Origin: Rhodococcus sp. ARC_M5
Lineage (GTDB): Bacteria > Actinomycetota > Actinomycetes > Mycobacteriales > Mycobacteriaceae
NCBI RefSeq assembly: GCF_022810405.1
Contig: NZ_JALGQE010000002.1
Location: 1-64,000, forward strand
DNA length: 64,000 bases
Reading direction: 5' to 3'
Below are positions 1-8,397 of this stretch, piece after piece. The position numbers and the translations under genes are program-made. The first letter of the stretch is position 1. Every line of letters starts with the position of its first letter. The notes under the pieces are model-generated. The model searched no databases, was not told the DNA's origin, and worked only from the letters and a program-made list of their open reading frames with translations.

Positions 1-11
1 TGGGTGTGGTC

Positions 12-125
12 TGGGCAGATTCGTGGCCACAGGCGGTCACATTCGTGGCCGCGAGTGGTCAGTTCTTATCGGCCGTCAGTGGGCATATTCATGGCCGCCT
101 GTGGTCAGTTTTTCATGGCCGCCGA
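12..125. repeat. Five tandem 21-24 bp repeats, IS21-like terminus
   Basis: Five imperfect units begin at about 12, 35, 56, 80 and 102. Each has the form TGGtCAgtTTCaTGGCCGCC. Serial repeats of this kind are found at the ends of IS21-family elements, where the IstA transposase binds. No istA or istB gene is in the window, so this is an orphan end or a junction with sequence to the left. The last unit abuts the IS3 fragment directly. Confidence 0.55.
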
Positions 126-127
126 CA

Positions 128-304
128 AAGAACGAATGCGTCTACCGAACGATCTACTCCACCAAAAGCAAAGCACGACAAGACATCGTCAGATACATCG
201 ACGGCTTCTACAGTTCACAACACCGCCATTCGGCGCTCGGGTACCGAACCCCGAACGCTGTCCACTACAGTTACGGGCAGTCCGCAAACGCGGCTTCAGA
301 ATAG
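128..304 (+). pseudogene. IS3-family transposase, C-terminal fragment
   Basis: About 58 codons encode the tail of an IS3 OrfB (rve-type) transposase. The segment around RYIDGFYSSQHRHSALGY matches the conserved C-terminus after the catalytic Glu, followed by a typical TPNAVH ending. The catalytic domain is absent, and the upstream reading frame is the IS21-like repeat array, so the element was truncated by another insertion or deletion. The stop is followed near 315-345 by sequence resembling an IS3 end, but no opposite end is visible. Not functional. Confidence 0.7.
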
Positions 305-450
305 TCATCTCCAGTGTCGGAAATCCTCGCGGCAGATCAACCCCACGCACGGCATCCGACCGTGATCGTCGGCGAACGCGGGTACAACCGCTGCCGTTGG
401 TACCGTTGGGGTGAACCTCACGCCTCAATAACGTGTCCCTATGGTTTCTG

Positions 451-1646
451 TCAAGCTGCGTGAGCTGCGGGCGGTTGGTACAGGGTCTTGTTCTTGAGCA
501 TGGCGTACAGGACGTCGCATCGGCGTCGAGCGAGGCAGATGAGCGCGGCGTTGTGTTTCCTGCCTTCGGCTCGCTTGCGGTCGTAGTAGGCGCGACTGGT
601 GGGGTCGTGCAGCGCGGCGAAGGCCGAAAGGAACAACGCGCGTTTGAGTTTGCGGTTTCCTGATCACGCTAAATGCTCACCTCGGATCGAGGTGCCGGAT
701 CGGTGGGTCACGGGTGCGATGCCGGCGTAGGCGGCCAGGTGTCCTGCTGATTTGAATGCCGATCCGTCACCGACTTCGAGAAGGATGCGTGCGGCAGTCC
801 TGACTCCGACGCCTGGCATCGAGATCAGGAGCGAGGAAAGAGGGTGGGCACCGAGCATCCTCTCGACGTCCGAGCCAACTGTGTTGCGTTGCTGCAGTGT
901 CTCTTTGAGCGAGTCCGCCAGTTTGGGTAGAACAGTCTCGGCAGCCGCAGACCCGGGCACTACTACCGTCTGAGCCTCGAGTGCGGCGTAGATCTCCGCA
1001 ACCAGTCTTGCCCCCATCCTGAGCGCGTTTTTGGCGGCGAAGCGGTCAGTTTCCGCTTACCAGCAGCGCGGATGCCGCCGGGGCTACCGCAGCGGGACAG
1101 GATCTCGAGCACTGCCGGGTGTGTCACACGCGGTCCGAGGACTCGTTCGAGCGCGGGGTGAATGCCGGTCAGCAGTCCGCGGATTCGGTTGCTGACGCGG
1201 GTTGCTTCACCGGCGAGATCGTCATCGAAACCGATCAGCACACCGAGCTCGGCGAGTGTGTCATCACCGGTATCGACTCGTCGCAGCGTGTGGGGCATGG
1301 TCCGGGCCGTGTCGGCGATGTGAACGCAGGCCCGCGCATCAGTTTTGGCTTGCCCTGGATACAGATCTGCGATGCGGCGCATCGACAGACCCGGTAGGGA
1401 CGCGAACTGGTGCTCGCAGGATCGGGAGACGGTGACCGGCAGGGCGTCGCCGATCGTATTAGGCTGATCGACGACGATCAACAGCGGCCCGCGCGTGGCG
1501 AGGCGGTCGAACACTGTGCGCAGGCGGGCCTCGTCATTGGGTAGGGCTTTGCCGTACAGACGGGTTCCGTCGACGGCGAGACCGACGGCGTGATGTTCGG
1601 ATTTTCCCACGTCGATGCCGCAAAACACGGCGTAGCTCGTGGCCAT
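451..1646 (-). pseudogene. IS110-family transposase, broken by a frameshift and a stop
   Basis: Reading leftward from 1646, the N-terminus (FCGIDVGKSEHH) is the DEDD RuvC-like domain of IS110 transposases. The C-terminal half carries the Tnp20 motif (SMPGVGVRTAARILLEVGD) and the usual tail HDPTSRAYYDRKRAEG. Two lesions disable it. A one-base deletion near 1045 falls within KLTA-AAKNAL, where the correct frame resumes as AAKNALRMGARL. An in-frame TGA at 664-666 stands between RGEHLA and SGNRKLKRALF, at a codon that is normally sense. Everything else aligns with a full transposase of about 398 codons, so the decay is recent. Confidence 0.85.
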
Positions 1647-2086
1647 GAAGCAGTCCTTCGTCCGGTCACCGATCCGACGTCAACACCCGGCGACAGCCCC
1701 CCACCCCCCCCCCGGATCATCGATGACAGGGGCGAGAAGTCATACCGGGTCTGGCTACCGTAGCCCTCGGTTTCAAGTATCAGCTAGAAGATAACGGGCC
1801 TGGCCCGATAGCGCACACGACGCGGCCGTCGAGCCGAAAACGGTGACCGCGAACATCGAAGGCTTCCGTCGGCGGCTGAATTGTTGTCGGCGCGGGGCAG
1901 AGATCAGGGTCTGTTGCCGAGCAACGACACGGCATCGATGCAGCGTCCACCGAGAGGCGTTCGACTGTTCCGTCCGGCAACTCTTCGGTCGTTCGGTGCC
2001 TCCGCACGCCTGCGGCGATCCGGCACGAGAGGCTGCAGCACAGTGCGATGCACCGTCTACCGCGCGCCGTCGAACGACGATGGGCA
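1647..2086. other. IS110 5' flank and intergenic sequence, no confident gene
   Basis: This stretch lies upstream of the IS110 transposase start and contains a C-rich run at about 1700-1717. In IS110-group elements the long non-coding end next to the transposase start specifies the bridge RNA, so 1647 to roughly 1790 is where such an RNA would lie. I could not fold it reliably. A 75-codon open stretch on the minus strand (1780-2007) has weak codon bias and no recognisable family, so it is not called. Confidence 0.4.
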
Positions 2087-3151
2087 TCATCTCGTGATGG
2101 CGGACAGCGAGCGTGAAGCAGACTCCAGGGACTCCACCAGGATCAGCTCGAGTGCAGGCAGTTCGGCAGCCGACACGGCCACCGCAGCTGCGCGTGTTCG
2201 CACATCGAGACCGCGTTGTGTTCCGGCGCGGGCAGTTTCGGTCCAGGCCTGGGCGCAGTGATCGGCGGCCACCGCGAGGTCTGCGGTAGCGGGATCCCCG
2301 GTCAGACGTGCAATCTCGGTACAGCCGTCGGCGAGAAGCCGACGAAAGAGCCCGCCTCCGGTTCCGGCCTTTTCGATGAAGATACCGAGACTGAACAGCA
2401 ACGTCTCGAGGTCATCGGGCGGAAGGTCGACCCAGCTCTTGACGTCGGTTGCCAGCTGGTCGACCGCGGCCAATCCTTCGGCACCGGCCGCTGGTACGTG
2501 GTCGGCTATTCCCGGTGTCGATGGGGCGCGCATGCTGGCGGCGGATCGGGCAAAGGCCGCGGCCGCGGCAGTAGACACGGGCGGCAGTGTCTGCGGCCAT
2601 GTGATTCGGTACGTGCAGTGACGTGTCGGTTGCGGGAACGAGGTGGAAGATCGCGCCCGAGCGAGCGCGTCGAGCGGGATCTCCTGCACATCGGCCCGAT
2701 CGTTGTCGACGACCGAGGCAGTCCCCCCGATCTCGTCGTAGCCGATCACCACGATGTCGTGACGACTCATCTGCAGTTTCACCCGTAGGTAGGGCAGCTC
2801 AGCGATATCGGCCCAGACCAGACTGGGTCGTCCCGCATCGATGTCGTCGCGAACCCATGACCATCCCTCAGCGGGATCGTCGGTCGTGAGAACCTCGACT
2901 TGTCCGCCGAGCCTGCGCGGTAAGTCGATCTCGAAGTCGGCACCGCGGCCGACCAGGTACATCGGTGGGACCAGGTCGTCCGATCGCAGGTAGGACAAAC
3001 CCAGATCACCACCCAGTGCGAACACCAACCCCTCGTCGGGTGGTCCGTCCCATCCCAGACCATGCCACTGGAGAAGGTCTCGCATTGCACCTGACCCGCA
3101 GTGCCCTCCCATCCGGTGGGGATAGTTCTCGATCAGAGTCGTGTGGGTCAC
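2087..3151 (-). CDS. BtrH N-terminal domain protein (papain-fold acyltransferase-like)
   Basis: A 354-residue protein of the BtrH_N/DUF4872 type, related to the butirosin acyltransferase BtrH, which moves an acyl group from acyl carrier protein to an amine. The N-terminal half has a plausible Cys-His-Asp triad: Cys18 in GGHCGSG, His131 in SRHDIVVIGYD and Asp150 in VVDND. The C-terminal half is helical and matches the DUF4872 part. No signal peptide or membrane segment is seen. It starts 46 bp after the upstream SDR stop, so the two are probably co-transcribed. Acyl donor and acceptor are unknown; an antibiotic role is not implied, since no aminoglycoside genes are nearby. Confidence 0.75.
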   Translation of the reverse strand: MTHTTLIENYPHRMGGHCGSGAMRDLLQWHGLGWDGPPDEGLVFALGGDLGLSYLRSDDLVPPMYLVGRGADFEIDLPRRLGGQVEVLTTDDPAEGWSWVRDDIDAGRPSLVWADIAELPYLRVKLQMSRHDIVVIGYDEIGGTASVVDNDRADVQEIPLDALARARSSTSFPQPTRHCTYRITWPQTLPPVSTAAAAAFARSAASMRAPSTPGIADHVPAAGAEGLAAVDQLATDVKSWVDLPPDDLETLLFSLGIFIEKAGTGGGLFRRLLADGCTEIARLTGDPATADLAVAADHCAQAWTETARAGTQRGLDVRTRAAAVAVSAAELPALELILVESLESASRSLSAITR

Positions 3152-3197
3152 TGTGGCTGCCTTTCGGGTGGATGGTCGAGCGCGCGTGTCGGCACGC

Positions 3198-4034
3198 TCA
3201 GCTGTTCCGGATTCTGTCGAGATACGTTCGGCGAGCAGCCATGTCGACGTCCGCGAGGAACACCGAATCTGTGTTCAGGGCCGCACCCAGTCCGGTCGCC
3301 AGACGCCGGGGGACGAATTTCACCGCCGCGACCATTGCGCCGGCGAGACGGGTGACGCGGACGAAGGGGCGTGGATTCTCGATCAGATCTGCTGTCGCGC
3401 GGGCGATCTCCTCCGGCTCGGCGTTGCGTAATCCCTTTGCGCCGGCGGTTCCGGCGACGAGTTCGGTGTTGGTGAACGTCGGGCGGACTGTGGACAGTCG
3501 AACCCCTGACTTGCGGTACTCCAGTCGTGCGGCCTCTGTGAATCCGATGACTGCGAACTTGGTAGCGCAGTAGGTCGCCAAACCAGGTACCGCGAGCTCG
3601 CCGGCCAATGACGCAGTGTTGATGATGTGTCCGGTGCGGCGCGGCAGCATGCGCTGAAGAGCCAGTTTGGTCCCGAAGATGACCCCCAGGACATTGATCT
3701 CGACTTGCCGCCGGGTTACTGCATCGTCCTCTTCGTGGGCGTGGCCGGTAGGCATGATGCCCGCGTTGTTGATCAGGATGTCGAGGGGTCCGAGTTCACG
3801 TTCGACCAGGTCCAGAAACGTTGTGAACGAGTCAGGTTCGGTGACGTCGAGTCGGGTGACGACCTTCACCCCGAGTTCGGCGGCGGCCTCCTTCGCACGT
3901 GCCTCGTCGATGTCGCCGATGGCGACCCGGTGGCCTCGTCGAATCAACTCCTTCGCTGTCTGATAGCCGATGCCGCGAGCTCCACCTGTGATCGCCACGG
4001 TCCTGGCGGGGGTGTGAGGTGCGTTGTTCATCAT
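3198..4034 (-). CDS. SDR family NAD(P)-dependent oxidoreductase
   Basis: A 278-residue classical short-chain dehydrogenase/reductase. It shows the nucleotide-binding TGGARGIG near the N-terminus, NNAGIM in the middle, and the catalytic Ser followed by YCATK (Tyr-x-x-x-Lys). The ATG at 4034 is chosen because AAGGAG lies about 7 bases upstream; a second ATG follows directly. A longer in-frame extension lacks SDR features. It heads a two-gene unit with the BtrH-like gene and is separated by 389 bp from the upstream transglutaminase gene. It could oxidise an alcohol made by the CYP153 system, but the substrate cannot be read from sequence. Confidence 0.88.
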   Translation of the reverse strand: MMNNAPHTPARTVAITGGARGIGYQTAKELIRRGHRVAIGDIDEARAKEAAAELGVKVVTRLDVTEPDSFTTFLDLVERELGPLDILINNAGIMPTGHAHEEDDAVTRRQVEINVLGVIFGTKLALQRMLPRRTGHIINTASLAGELAVPGLATYCATKFAVIGFTEAARLEYRKSGVRLSTVRPTFTNTELVAGTAGAKGLRNAEPEEIARATADLIENPRPFVRVTRLAGAMVAAVKFVPRRLATGLGAALNTDSVFLADVDMAARRTYLDRIRNS

Positions 4035-4423
4035 GCTGCGCTCCTTGCATAGATAAGAGACATCGGTAGACGCCGTTCGGGCCGCTCTCGCGGTAGCGGC
4101 TGCGCACACAGGAGAGGGATATGGGTATCGCGCGGCGTCTCGTGCCCGGGGAGGCGTTCGGATCGGTCGTTCATCGGCCGCAACCCCAGCGGCAGAACGG
4201 GTCTCGTCTGTTCGGTGCAACTTCCGGTGCCCGGCCTCAACACGGCCGCGCCGACGAGACAGTCATGTGGCACAGCTCTGCCAGCAGGTGTCGGCTCACC
4301 CGATTCGAAGGTGTCCGAGGCGGTCCGAGTGTTCACGATCGCGATTGTTCGCGGAGAGAGCTCCGACCGATCGGCAGTCGGCCGCGATACGGGGTTCGGC
4401 GCGTATGTTCTCACCGCTTGTGT
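4035..4423. other. Intergenic region, probable SDR-BtrH promoter, no gene seen
   Basis: This 389-bp gap lies between the transglutaminase-like gene and the SDR gene, both on the minus strand. Open frames here are short, arginine-rich and lack family motifs. It most likely holds the promoter of the SDR-BtrH unit; no clear operator palindrome was seen. Confidence 0.45.
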
Positions 4424-5170
4424 TCATCGAGACTCCCGCGGCGAGTTTCGATCCCCGGGAGTTTCGCCCGGCCGGGTGCGGCCGGTGAAAACATCATCGA
4501 GTGGGTGAGCGCCCGTGAAGATCGTGGGGCCGTAGGCGTGCCGAAGCACCGTCAAGATCGCGTTCAAGGGTAGGTCATCGAAGACTCCTCGCTCGCGGAC
4601 ATACTCCATGTGCTGAGCTCCGTCTGCGGTGAAGGCATGCATGAGAGCATCGCGATCGCCGTCGAATTCCACTGGCGGCACGCCGAAACGAGCGCACAAC
4701 TCGACATTGAATGCCGGCGTGGCCTTCAACCACCGGCCCTCGATGTAGAGGCGACTGTAGCCGTGGTAGACGAACAGATCGGTGCCGCCCATCAGCGCGC
4801 GCAACGTCTCGGTCTGCAGGTGATTTCGGACGTCGGCGAAACCGAGCAGTGCCGGGATACCCGCCGCCCGGCACACTGCGGTCAACAGCACCGCCTTCGG
4901 GACGCAGTAAGCGCGCCCGGTCTCGAGGACGAAGCTCGCTCGATAGTGGGCAGGATCGTCCGACACGGTGTACGGGTCGTACCAGATCCGGTCGCGGACG
5001 GCGGCGAAGAGGCGTCTGGCCTTGTCACGGTCGCTGCTCGCATCCCCGATTGCCGCGGCGGTGAACGCCCGCACGGATTCGTGCTCGATGTCGAGGAAGT
5101 CCGTTGCTCCCAGATACGCGTGCGGTGGCTGCGTCGTATGTGCCCCGGGCGGGCGGTCTGTCATGGTCAT
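4424..5170 (-). CDS. Transglutaminase-like domain protein
   Basis: A 248-residue protein with a transglutaminase-like cysteine protease fold. The motif RAYCVPKAVLLTAVCRAAGIPA contains the nucleophilic Cys at the head of a helix. A His follows in VYHGYSRLYIEGRW. The usual third residue (Asp in DPT) is replaced in WLKATPAFN. Members act as proteases, amidases or acyltransferases; the role here is unknown. The start at 5170 follows GAGAAGGGA. It lies 63 bp after the ferredoxin reductase stop, close enough for co-transcription with the CYP153 genes. The product looks cytoplasmic. Confidence 0.75.
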   Translation of the reverse strand: MTMTDRPPGAHTTQPPHAYLGATDFLDIEHESVRAFTAAAIGDASSDRDKARRLFAAVRDRIWYDPYTVSDDPAHYRASFVLETGRAYCVPKAVLLTAVCRAAGIPALLGFADVRNHLQTETLRALMGGTDLFVYHGYSRLYIEGRWLKATPAFNVELCARFGVPPVEFDGDRDALMHAFTADGAQHMEYVRERGVFDDLPLNAILTVLRHAYGPTIFTGAHPLDDVFTGRTRPGETPGDRNSPRESR

Positions 5171-5233
5171 CGCCGATGTTCCCTTCTCTGAGCAAACCGG
5201 TTGCTGTTGTGTGCACAACGACCGAAGGATCGG

Positions 5234-6442
5234 TCAGTTGCGCGCGAGTCCGCCGAGCATCAGGTCTTCGCGTTGGACGGAGAGTCGCTGGGCGATCACC
5301 CGTTTGCTGTACATGAACTCGCGCGGGCGACCTATGCAGTCGGCGGCAATGAGCTCACCGGCCTGGAGATAGAAGCAACTGAAATCACTGTCACGGGTGG
5401 GATCACCACTGAGAACCACTTCGTCGTATCCAGTGTTGAGGCCGGCGATCTGCAGCTTGAAGTGATACTGATCTGACCAGAACCACGGCAACGCTTCGAT
5501 TTTTCTGGACTTCCCGCAGGCGGTCGAGGCAGCGACTTTGGCCTGCTCTCCTGCGCTCGAGACGGACTCCAACCGTAGTCGACGGCCGTAACGGGCCATG
5601 TCGTGGCTCGCGCAGTCCCCCGCCGCCATGATGTCGGGGTCGTTGGTCCGAGTGTGATCGTCGATCACGATGCCGTTGTCGATGACAAGACCCGCGTCGG
5701 CGGCGAGGTCGGTGTTCGGCTCGACGCCGACACCGACGATGACCAGATCTGCGAGGATCGATTCCCCGCTGGCCAAACTGACTTCACGAACCTCACGGTC
5801 ACCGGACAGGCCTTCGACCATCGCGTTCGTTCTGATGTCGACTCCCTGCTCGCGATGTATCCGCTCGAAGAACGTCGAAACCTCGGGAGCAGTGACCCGC
5901 TCGAGCACACGCCCAGTTGCCTCGAGAACTGTGACCTGCACGCCCAGTGCGCGCAGCGATGCCGCTGTCTCGAGTCCGATGTAGCCGCCTCCGACGATCA
6001 CCACCCGCCGGCCAGGGCCGGTGGCCATACGGATCCTCTCGACGTCCGCTGCGGTACGTAGGTAGTAGACCCCGTGGAGATCGGCCCCGGGAACGGTGAG
6101 CCGACGAGGGCGGGCTCCCGTGCACAGCGCGAGCTTGTCGTAAGCCAGCTTCTCCCCGGTGTCGAGAACGACGTTGCCTTCCGACCGAACGATGGCCTCC
6201 ACCTGCGCGTTCAGGAGCTGAATACCTTGCTTGGAGTAGAAGTCCGTGCTGCGAATGGCGATATCGTCGAGTACGCATTTGCCCGCCAGGTATGCCTTCG
6301 ACAGCGGGGGGCGTTGATAGGGAGTGGCAGACTCGTTACCGATGAGGACGATCTCGCCTGTCCAACCTTCTTGGCGCAAACTAGCTGCCAGTTGTGCCCC
6401 AGCATGGCTTGCGCCGACGATGATCGCCCGTTGCGATGTCAT
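5234..6442 (-). CDS. FAD-dependent ferredoxin reductase of the CYP153 system
   Basis: A 402-residue NAD(P)H:ferredoxin oxidoreductase of the putidaredoxin/rubredoxin reductase type. It has an N-terminal FAD-binding GASHAGAQ, TPYQRPPLSKAYL, a second dinucleotide-binding VGGGYIGLETA, and the C-terminal GDCA FAD contact. Its ATG overlaps the P450 stop as ATGA, which implies translational coupling. It should pass electrons from NADH to the adjacent [2Fe-2S] ferredoxin and on to the P450. The longer in-frame extension upstream runs inside the P450 gene and is rejected. Confidence 0.93.
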   Translation of the reverse strand: MTSQRAIIVGASHAGAQLAASLRQEGWTGEIVLIGNESATPYQRPPLSKAYLAGKCVLDDIAIRSTDFYSKQGIQLLNAQVEAIVRSEGNVVLDTGEKLAYDKLALCTGARPRRLTVPGADLHGVYYLRTAADVERIRMATGPGRRVVIVGGGYIGLETAASLRALGVQVTVLEATGRVLERVTAPEVSTFFERIHREQGVDIRTNAMVEGLSGDREVREVSLASGESILADLVIVGVGVEPNTDLAADAGLVIDNGIVIDDHTRTNDPDIMAAGDCASHDMARYGRRLRLESVSSAGEQAKVAASTACGKSRKIEALPWFWSDQYHFKLQIAGLNTGYDEVVLSGDPTRDSDFSCFYLQAGELIAADCIGRPREFMYSKRVIAQRLSVQREDLMLGGLARN

Positions 6443-7827
6443 GCGCTGGAAGTAGGCGTCAGGCGCACCATCATCTTGCTGATGCCCCGCACGAAATTCG
6501 ACTGAACATACTCGGGGTCGCCGACGACCTCGATGTTCTCGAAGCGGGGAAGCAACTCCTCCCACAGAATCCGCAGCTGCATTTCGGCCAGCCGATTGCC
6601 CATACACCGGTGTACACCGAATCCGAACGCGATGTGATTGCGCGCATTGGCACGATCGATGATGAAATCATCAGGATTCTCGAAAACGCGTTCGTCGCGG
6701 TTACCCGAGGCATACCACATCACCAATTTGTCACCCTTGCGGATGAATTGTCCGTTCAGAACGGTGTCGGCTTTGGCAATTCGGCGCATGTACGCCAAGG
6801 GTGTTTGCCATCGGATGATTTCCGAGTTCATGTTGGGGATCAAATCGGGATTGGCCTTCAATTTCTCGAACTGGTCGGGGAATTGGTTCAACGCAAGAAC
6901 GCCACCGCTCATCGAGTTACGCGTCGTGTCGTTCCCACCGACGATCAGCAGGACGAGGTTGCCCAGAAATTCCATCGGACGATCGATCAGATCCTTGGTG
7001 TCCTCGTTGCTCTGCAACATGGTGATCAGATCGAAACCGGACTCTTCCCCTGCAGACCTCCTGGCTGCTTTGTCATGCCAGAGAGCGCTGAGGCCACGGG
7101 CCATGTCACGCATGCCCTCGAACACCTCGTCGTTGTCCGAGGGCCCACCGTTGGCTTGCTCCATCGAGGTTGCCAAATCGGACCAGTAGACGAGTTTGCG
7201 GCGTTGTTCGTAGGGGAAATCCAGAAGAGTTGCGAGCATCCGAGCTGTCAACTCGATCGAGACATTCTGCACCCAGTCGAACGGCTCGTTCAAGGGGAGG
7301 TCGTCCAATACCTCCCGTACCCGCGATCGGATCAGTCCCTCCATCTCCCGGAGGTTCTTCGGTGCGACAACCCCCTGGACGGCAGCGCGCTGCTTGTCGT
7401 GGCGTGGCGGGTCCATCGCGATGAACATCTCGATATCGAGAAACCGGGGCGGGACGCCGATGACGATGAACGGTTCGGCCGAGAACACAGCGTGGTTCTT
7501 GTCGACGGCCACGATATCGGCATGGCGCGTGACCGACCAGAACGGGCCGAACGGACTGTTGGGTTGGTAATGAACCGGTGCCTCGTTCCGCACGCGCTCG
7601 AAGTACGACTGCCACCGCCCTTGTCTGTAGAGAAAGGGGTTACTGAGGTCGATGTCGGCGAGCTCGACATCCTCGACCGGTGGGATGGGACTTTCGACGA
7701 AGATCTTCTTGCCATTCGTGCCAGTCACCCACCGTCGGGTCTTGTCGTACAGATGAGCGCCCTGGATCTGCAGCCCTATAGGGATGGTCGACTGGACCTT
7801 GTCGGTGATCGACTCAGAAACTTTCAT
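6439..7827 (-). CDS. Cytochrome P450, CYP153-type alkane hydroxylase
   Basis: A soluble class I P450 of about 462 residues. Numbering from the alternative GTG at 7848, the I-helix oxygen-binding motif GGNDTTR is at 304-310, the K-helix ExxR (EIIR) at 343-346 and the heme loop FGFGVHRCMG with Cys415. The long stretch around GGNDTTRNSMSGGVLALNQF is characteristic of CYP153, whose known members hydroxylate the terminal carbon of medium-chain alkanes or fatty acids. The ATG at 7827 is preferred because AAAGGCAGG precedes it. It sits between its ferredoxin and reductase, forming a complete three-component system. Substrate range is inferred from the family. Confidence 0.93.
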   Translation of the reverse strand: MKVSESITDKVQSTIPIGLQIQGAHLYDKTRRWVTGTNGKKIFVESPIPPVEDVELADIDLSNPFLYRQGRWQSYFERVRNEAPVHYQPNSPFGPFWSVTRHADIVAVDKNHAVFSAEPFIVIGVPPRFLDIEMFIAMDPPRHDKQRAAVQGVVAPKNLREMEGLIRSRVREVLDDLPLNEPFDWVQNVSIELTARMLATLLDFPYEQRRKLVYWSDLATSMEQANGGPSDNDEVFEGMRDMARGLSALWHDKAARRSAGEESGFDLITMLQSNEDTKDLIDRPMEFLGNLVLLIVGGNDTTRNSMSGGVLALNQFPDQFEKLKANPDLIPNMNSEIIRWQTPLAYMRRIAKADTVLNGQFIRKGDKLVMWYASGNRDERVFENPDDFIIDRANARNHIAFGFGVHRCMGNRLAEMQLRILWEELLPRFENIEVVGDPEYVQSNFVRGISKMMVRLTPTSSA

Positions 7828-7851
7828 GCTGTCGTGCCTGCCTTTCACACA

Positions 7852-8172
7852 TCACAATTGGAATTCAGGTGTTCGAACGATCAGGCCATCCCACGCTTTT
7901 GAGGCCACCATCTGGCACGACAACCGAGACGTGGGTTCACGCTCGGGGTTCATAGCCAGCATCTCCTCCTCGTTGGCACCGGACAGACCCACCTCTCCTG
8001 ACCACTGCGGGTCGACGATCACATGGCAGGTGCCACAGGCCGTTTCGCCCCCACAGTCTCCATCGATCCCCGGCACAGCATTGTCGGTTGCAATCTGCAT
8101 CAACGATCGACCTTCGACCAAGCCCGCCTCGTGCTTCCCACCATCGTGGGCGACGAAAGTTACAACTGCCAT
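7852..8172 (-). CDS. [2Fe-2S] ferredoxin of the CYP153 system
   Basis: A 106-residue adrenodoxin/putidaredoxin-type ferredoxin. The cluster ligands are visible as Cys40, Cys46 and Cys49 (CGGETACGTC) and Cys86 (LSCQMV). GAGGAG lies six bases before the ATG. It is the first gene of the ferredoxin-P450-reductase operon and shuttles single electrons between them. Its promoter region contains the 65-bp element also found before the AraC-type regulator gene at 13807. Confidence 0.93.
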   Translation of the reverse strand: MAVVTFVAHDGGKHEAGLVEGRSLMQIATDNAVPGIDGDCGGETACGTCHVIVDPQWSGEVGLSGANEEEMLAMNPEREPTSRLSCQMVASKAWDGLIVRTPEFQL

Positions 8173-8205
8173 GTCAACTCCTCAATTTTCTTCGCGATTG
8201 ATAAC

Positions 8206-8270
8206 AGTGTCGCCGCAAACGTGAATGGCGGCCATGTTCCGTAGAGTCAAAAACTTGTGAATTCGGGTCA
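8206..8270. promoter_or_regulatory. Shared 65-bp element, copy A (CYP153 operon promoter)
   Basis: This block lies 34-98 bp upstream of the ferredoxin start. It matches 13731-13795 without gaps at 57 of 65 positions. The most conserved part is AAACTTGTGAATTCGGGTCA at 8251-8270. Weaker similarity continues through the leader to the ferredoxin ATG, which aligns with AAG in the other copy. It probably holds the operon promoter and a binding site for the AraC-type activator encoded at 13807. Confidence 0.7.
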
Positions 8271-8397
8271 GACGGTTCGCCCCAGAGATCCGACCTGAGT
8301 CCACTCCAGATGTGGAGTGCGACAACTCTGCGCTCCGCACGAAGGCATCGAGCGGCTGGGCTCCTGTTTCGAAATGCGCGCTCACCAAGTACTTCTT

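Noticed and set aside
12..125. Possible CRISPR array
   Set aside because: Units are contiguous and imperfect without unique spacers; they fit transposon-end repeats.
1780..2007. 75-codon open frame on minus
   Set aside because: Has several Cys but weak codon periodicity, no recognised family and no clear ribosome site.
4031..4414. 127-codon open frame on minus between the SDR and transglutaminase-like genes
   Set aside because: No motif, arginine/proline-rich, and it ends inside the SDR start region where a good ribosome site exists.
6436..7902. 488-codon open frame on plus, antisense to the CYP153 gene
   Set aside because: The minus strand encodes clear P450 motifs; the plus frame has none.
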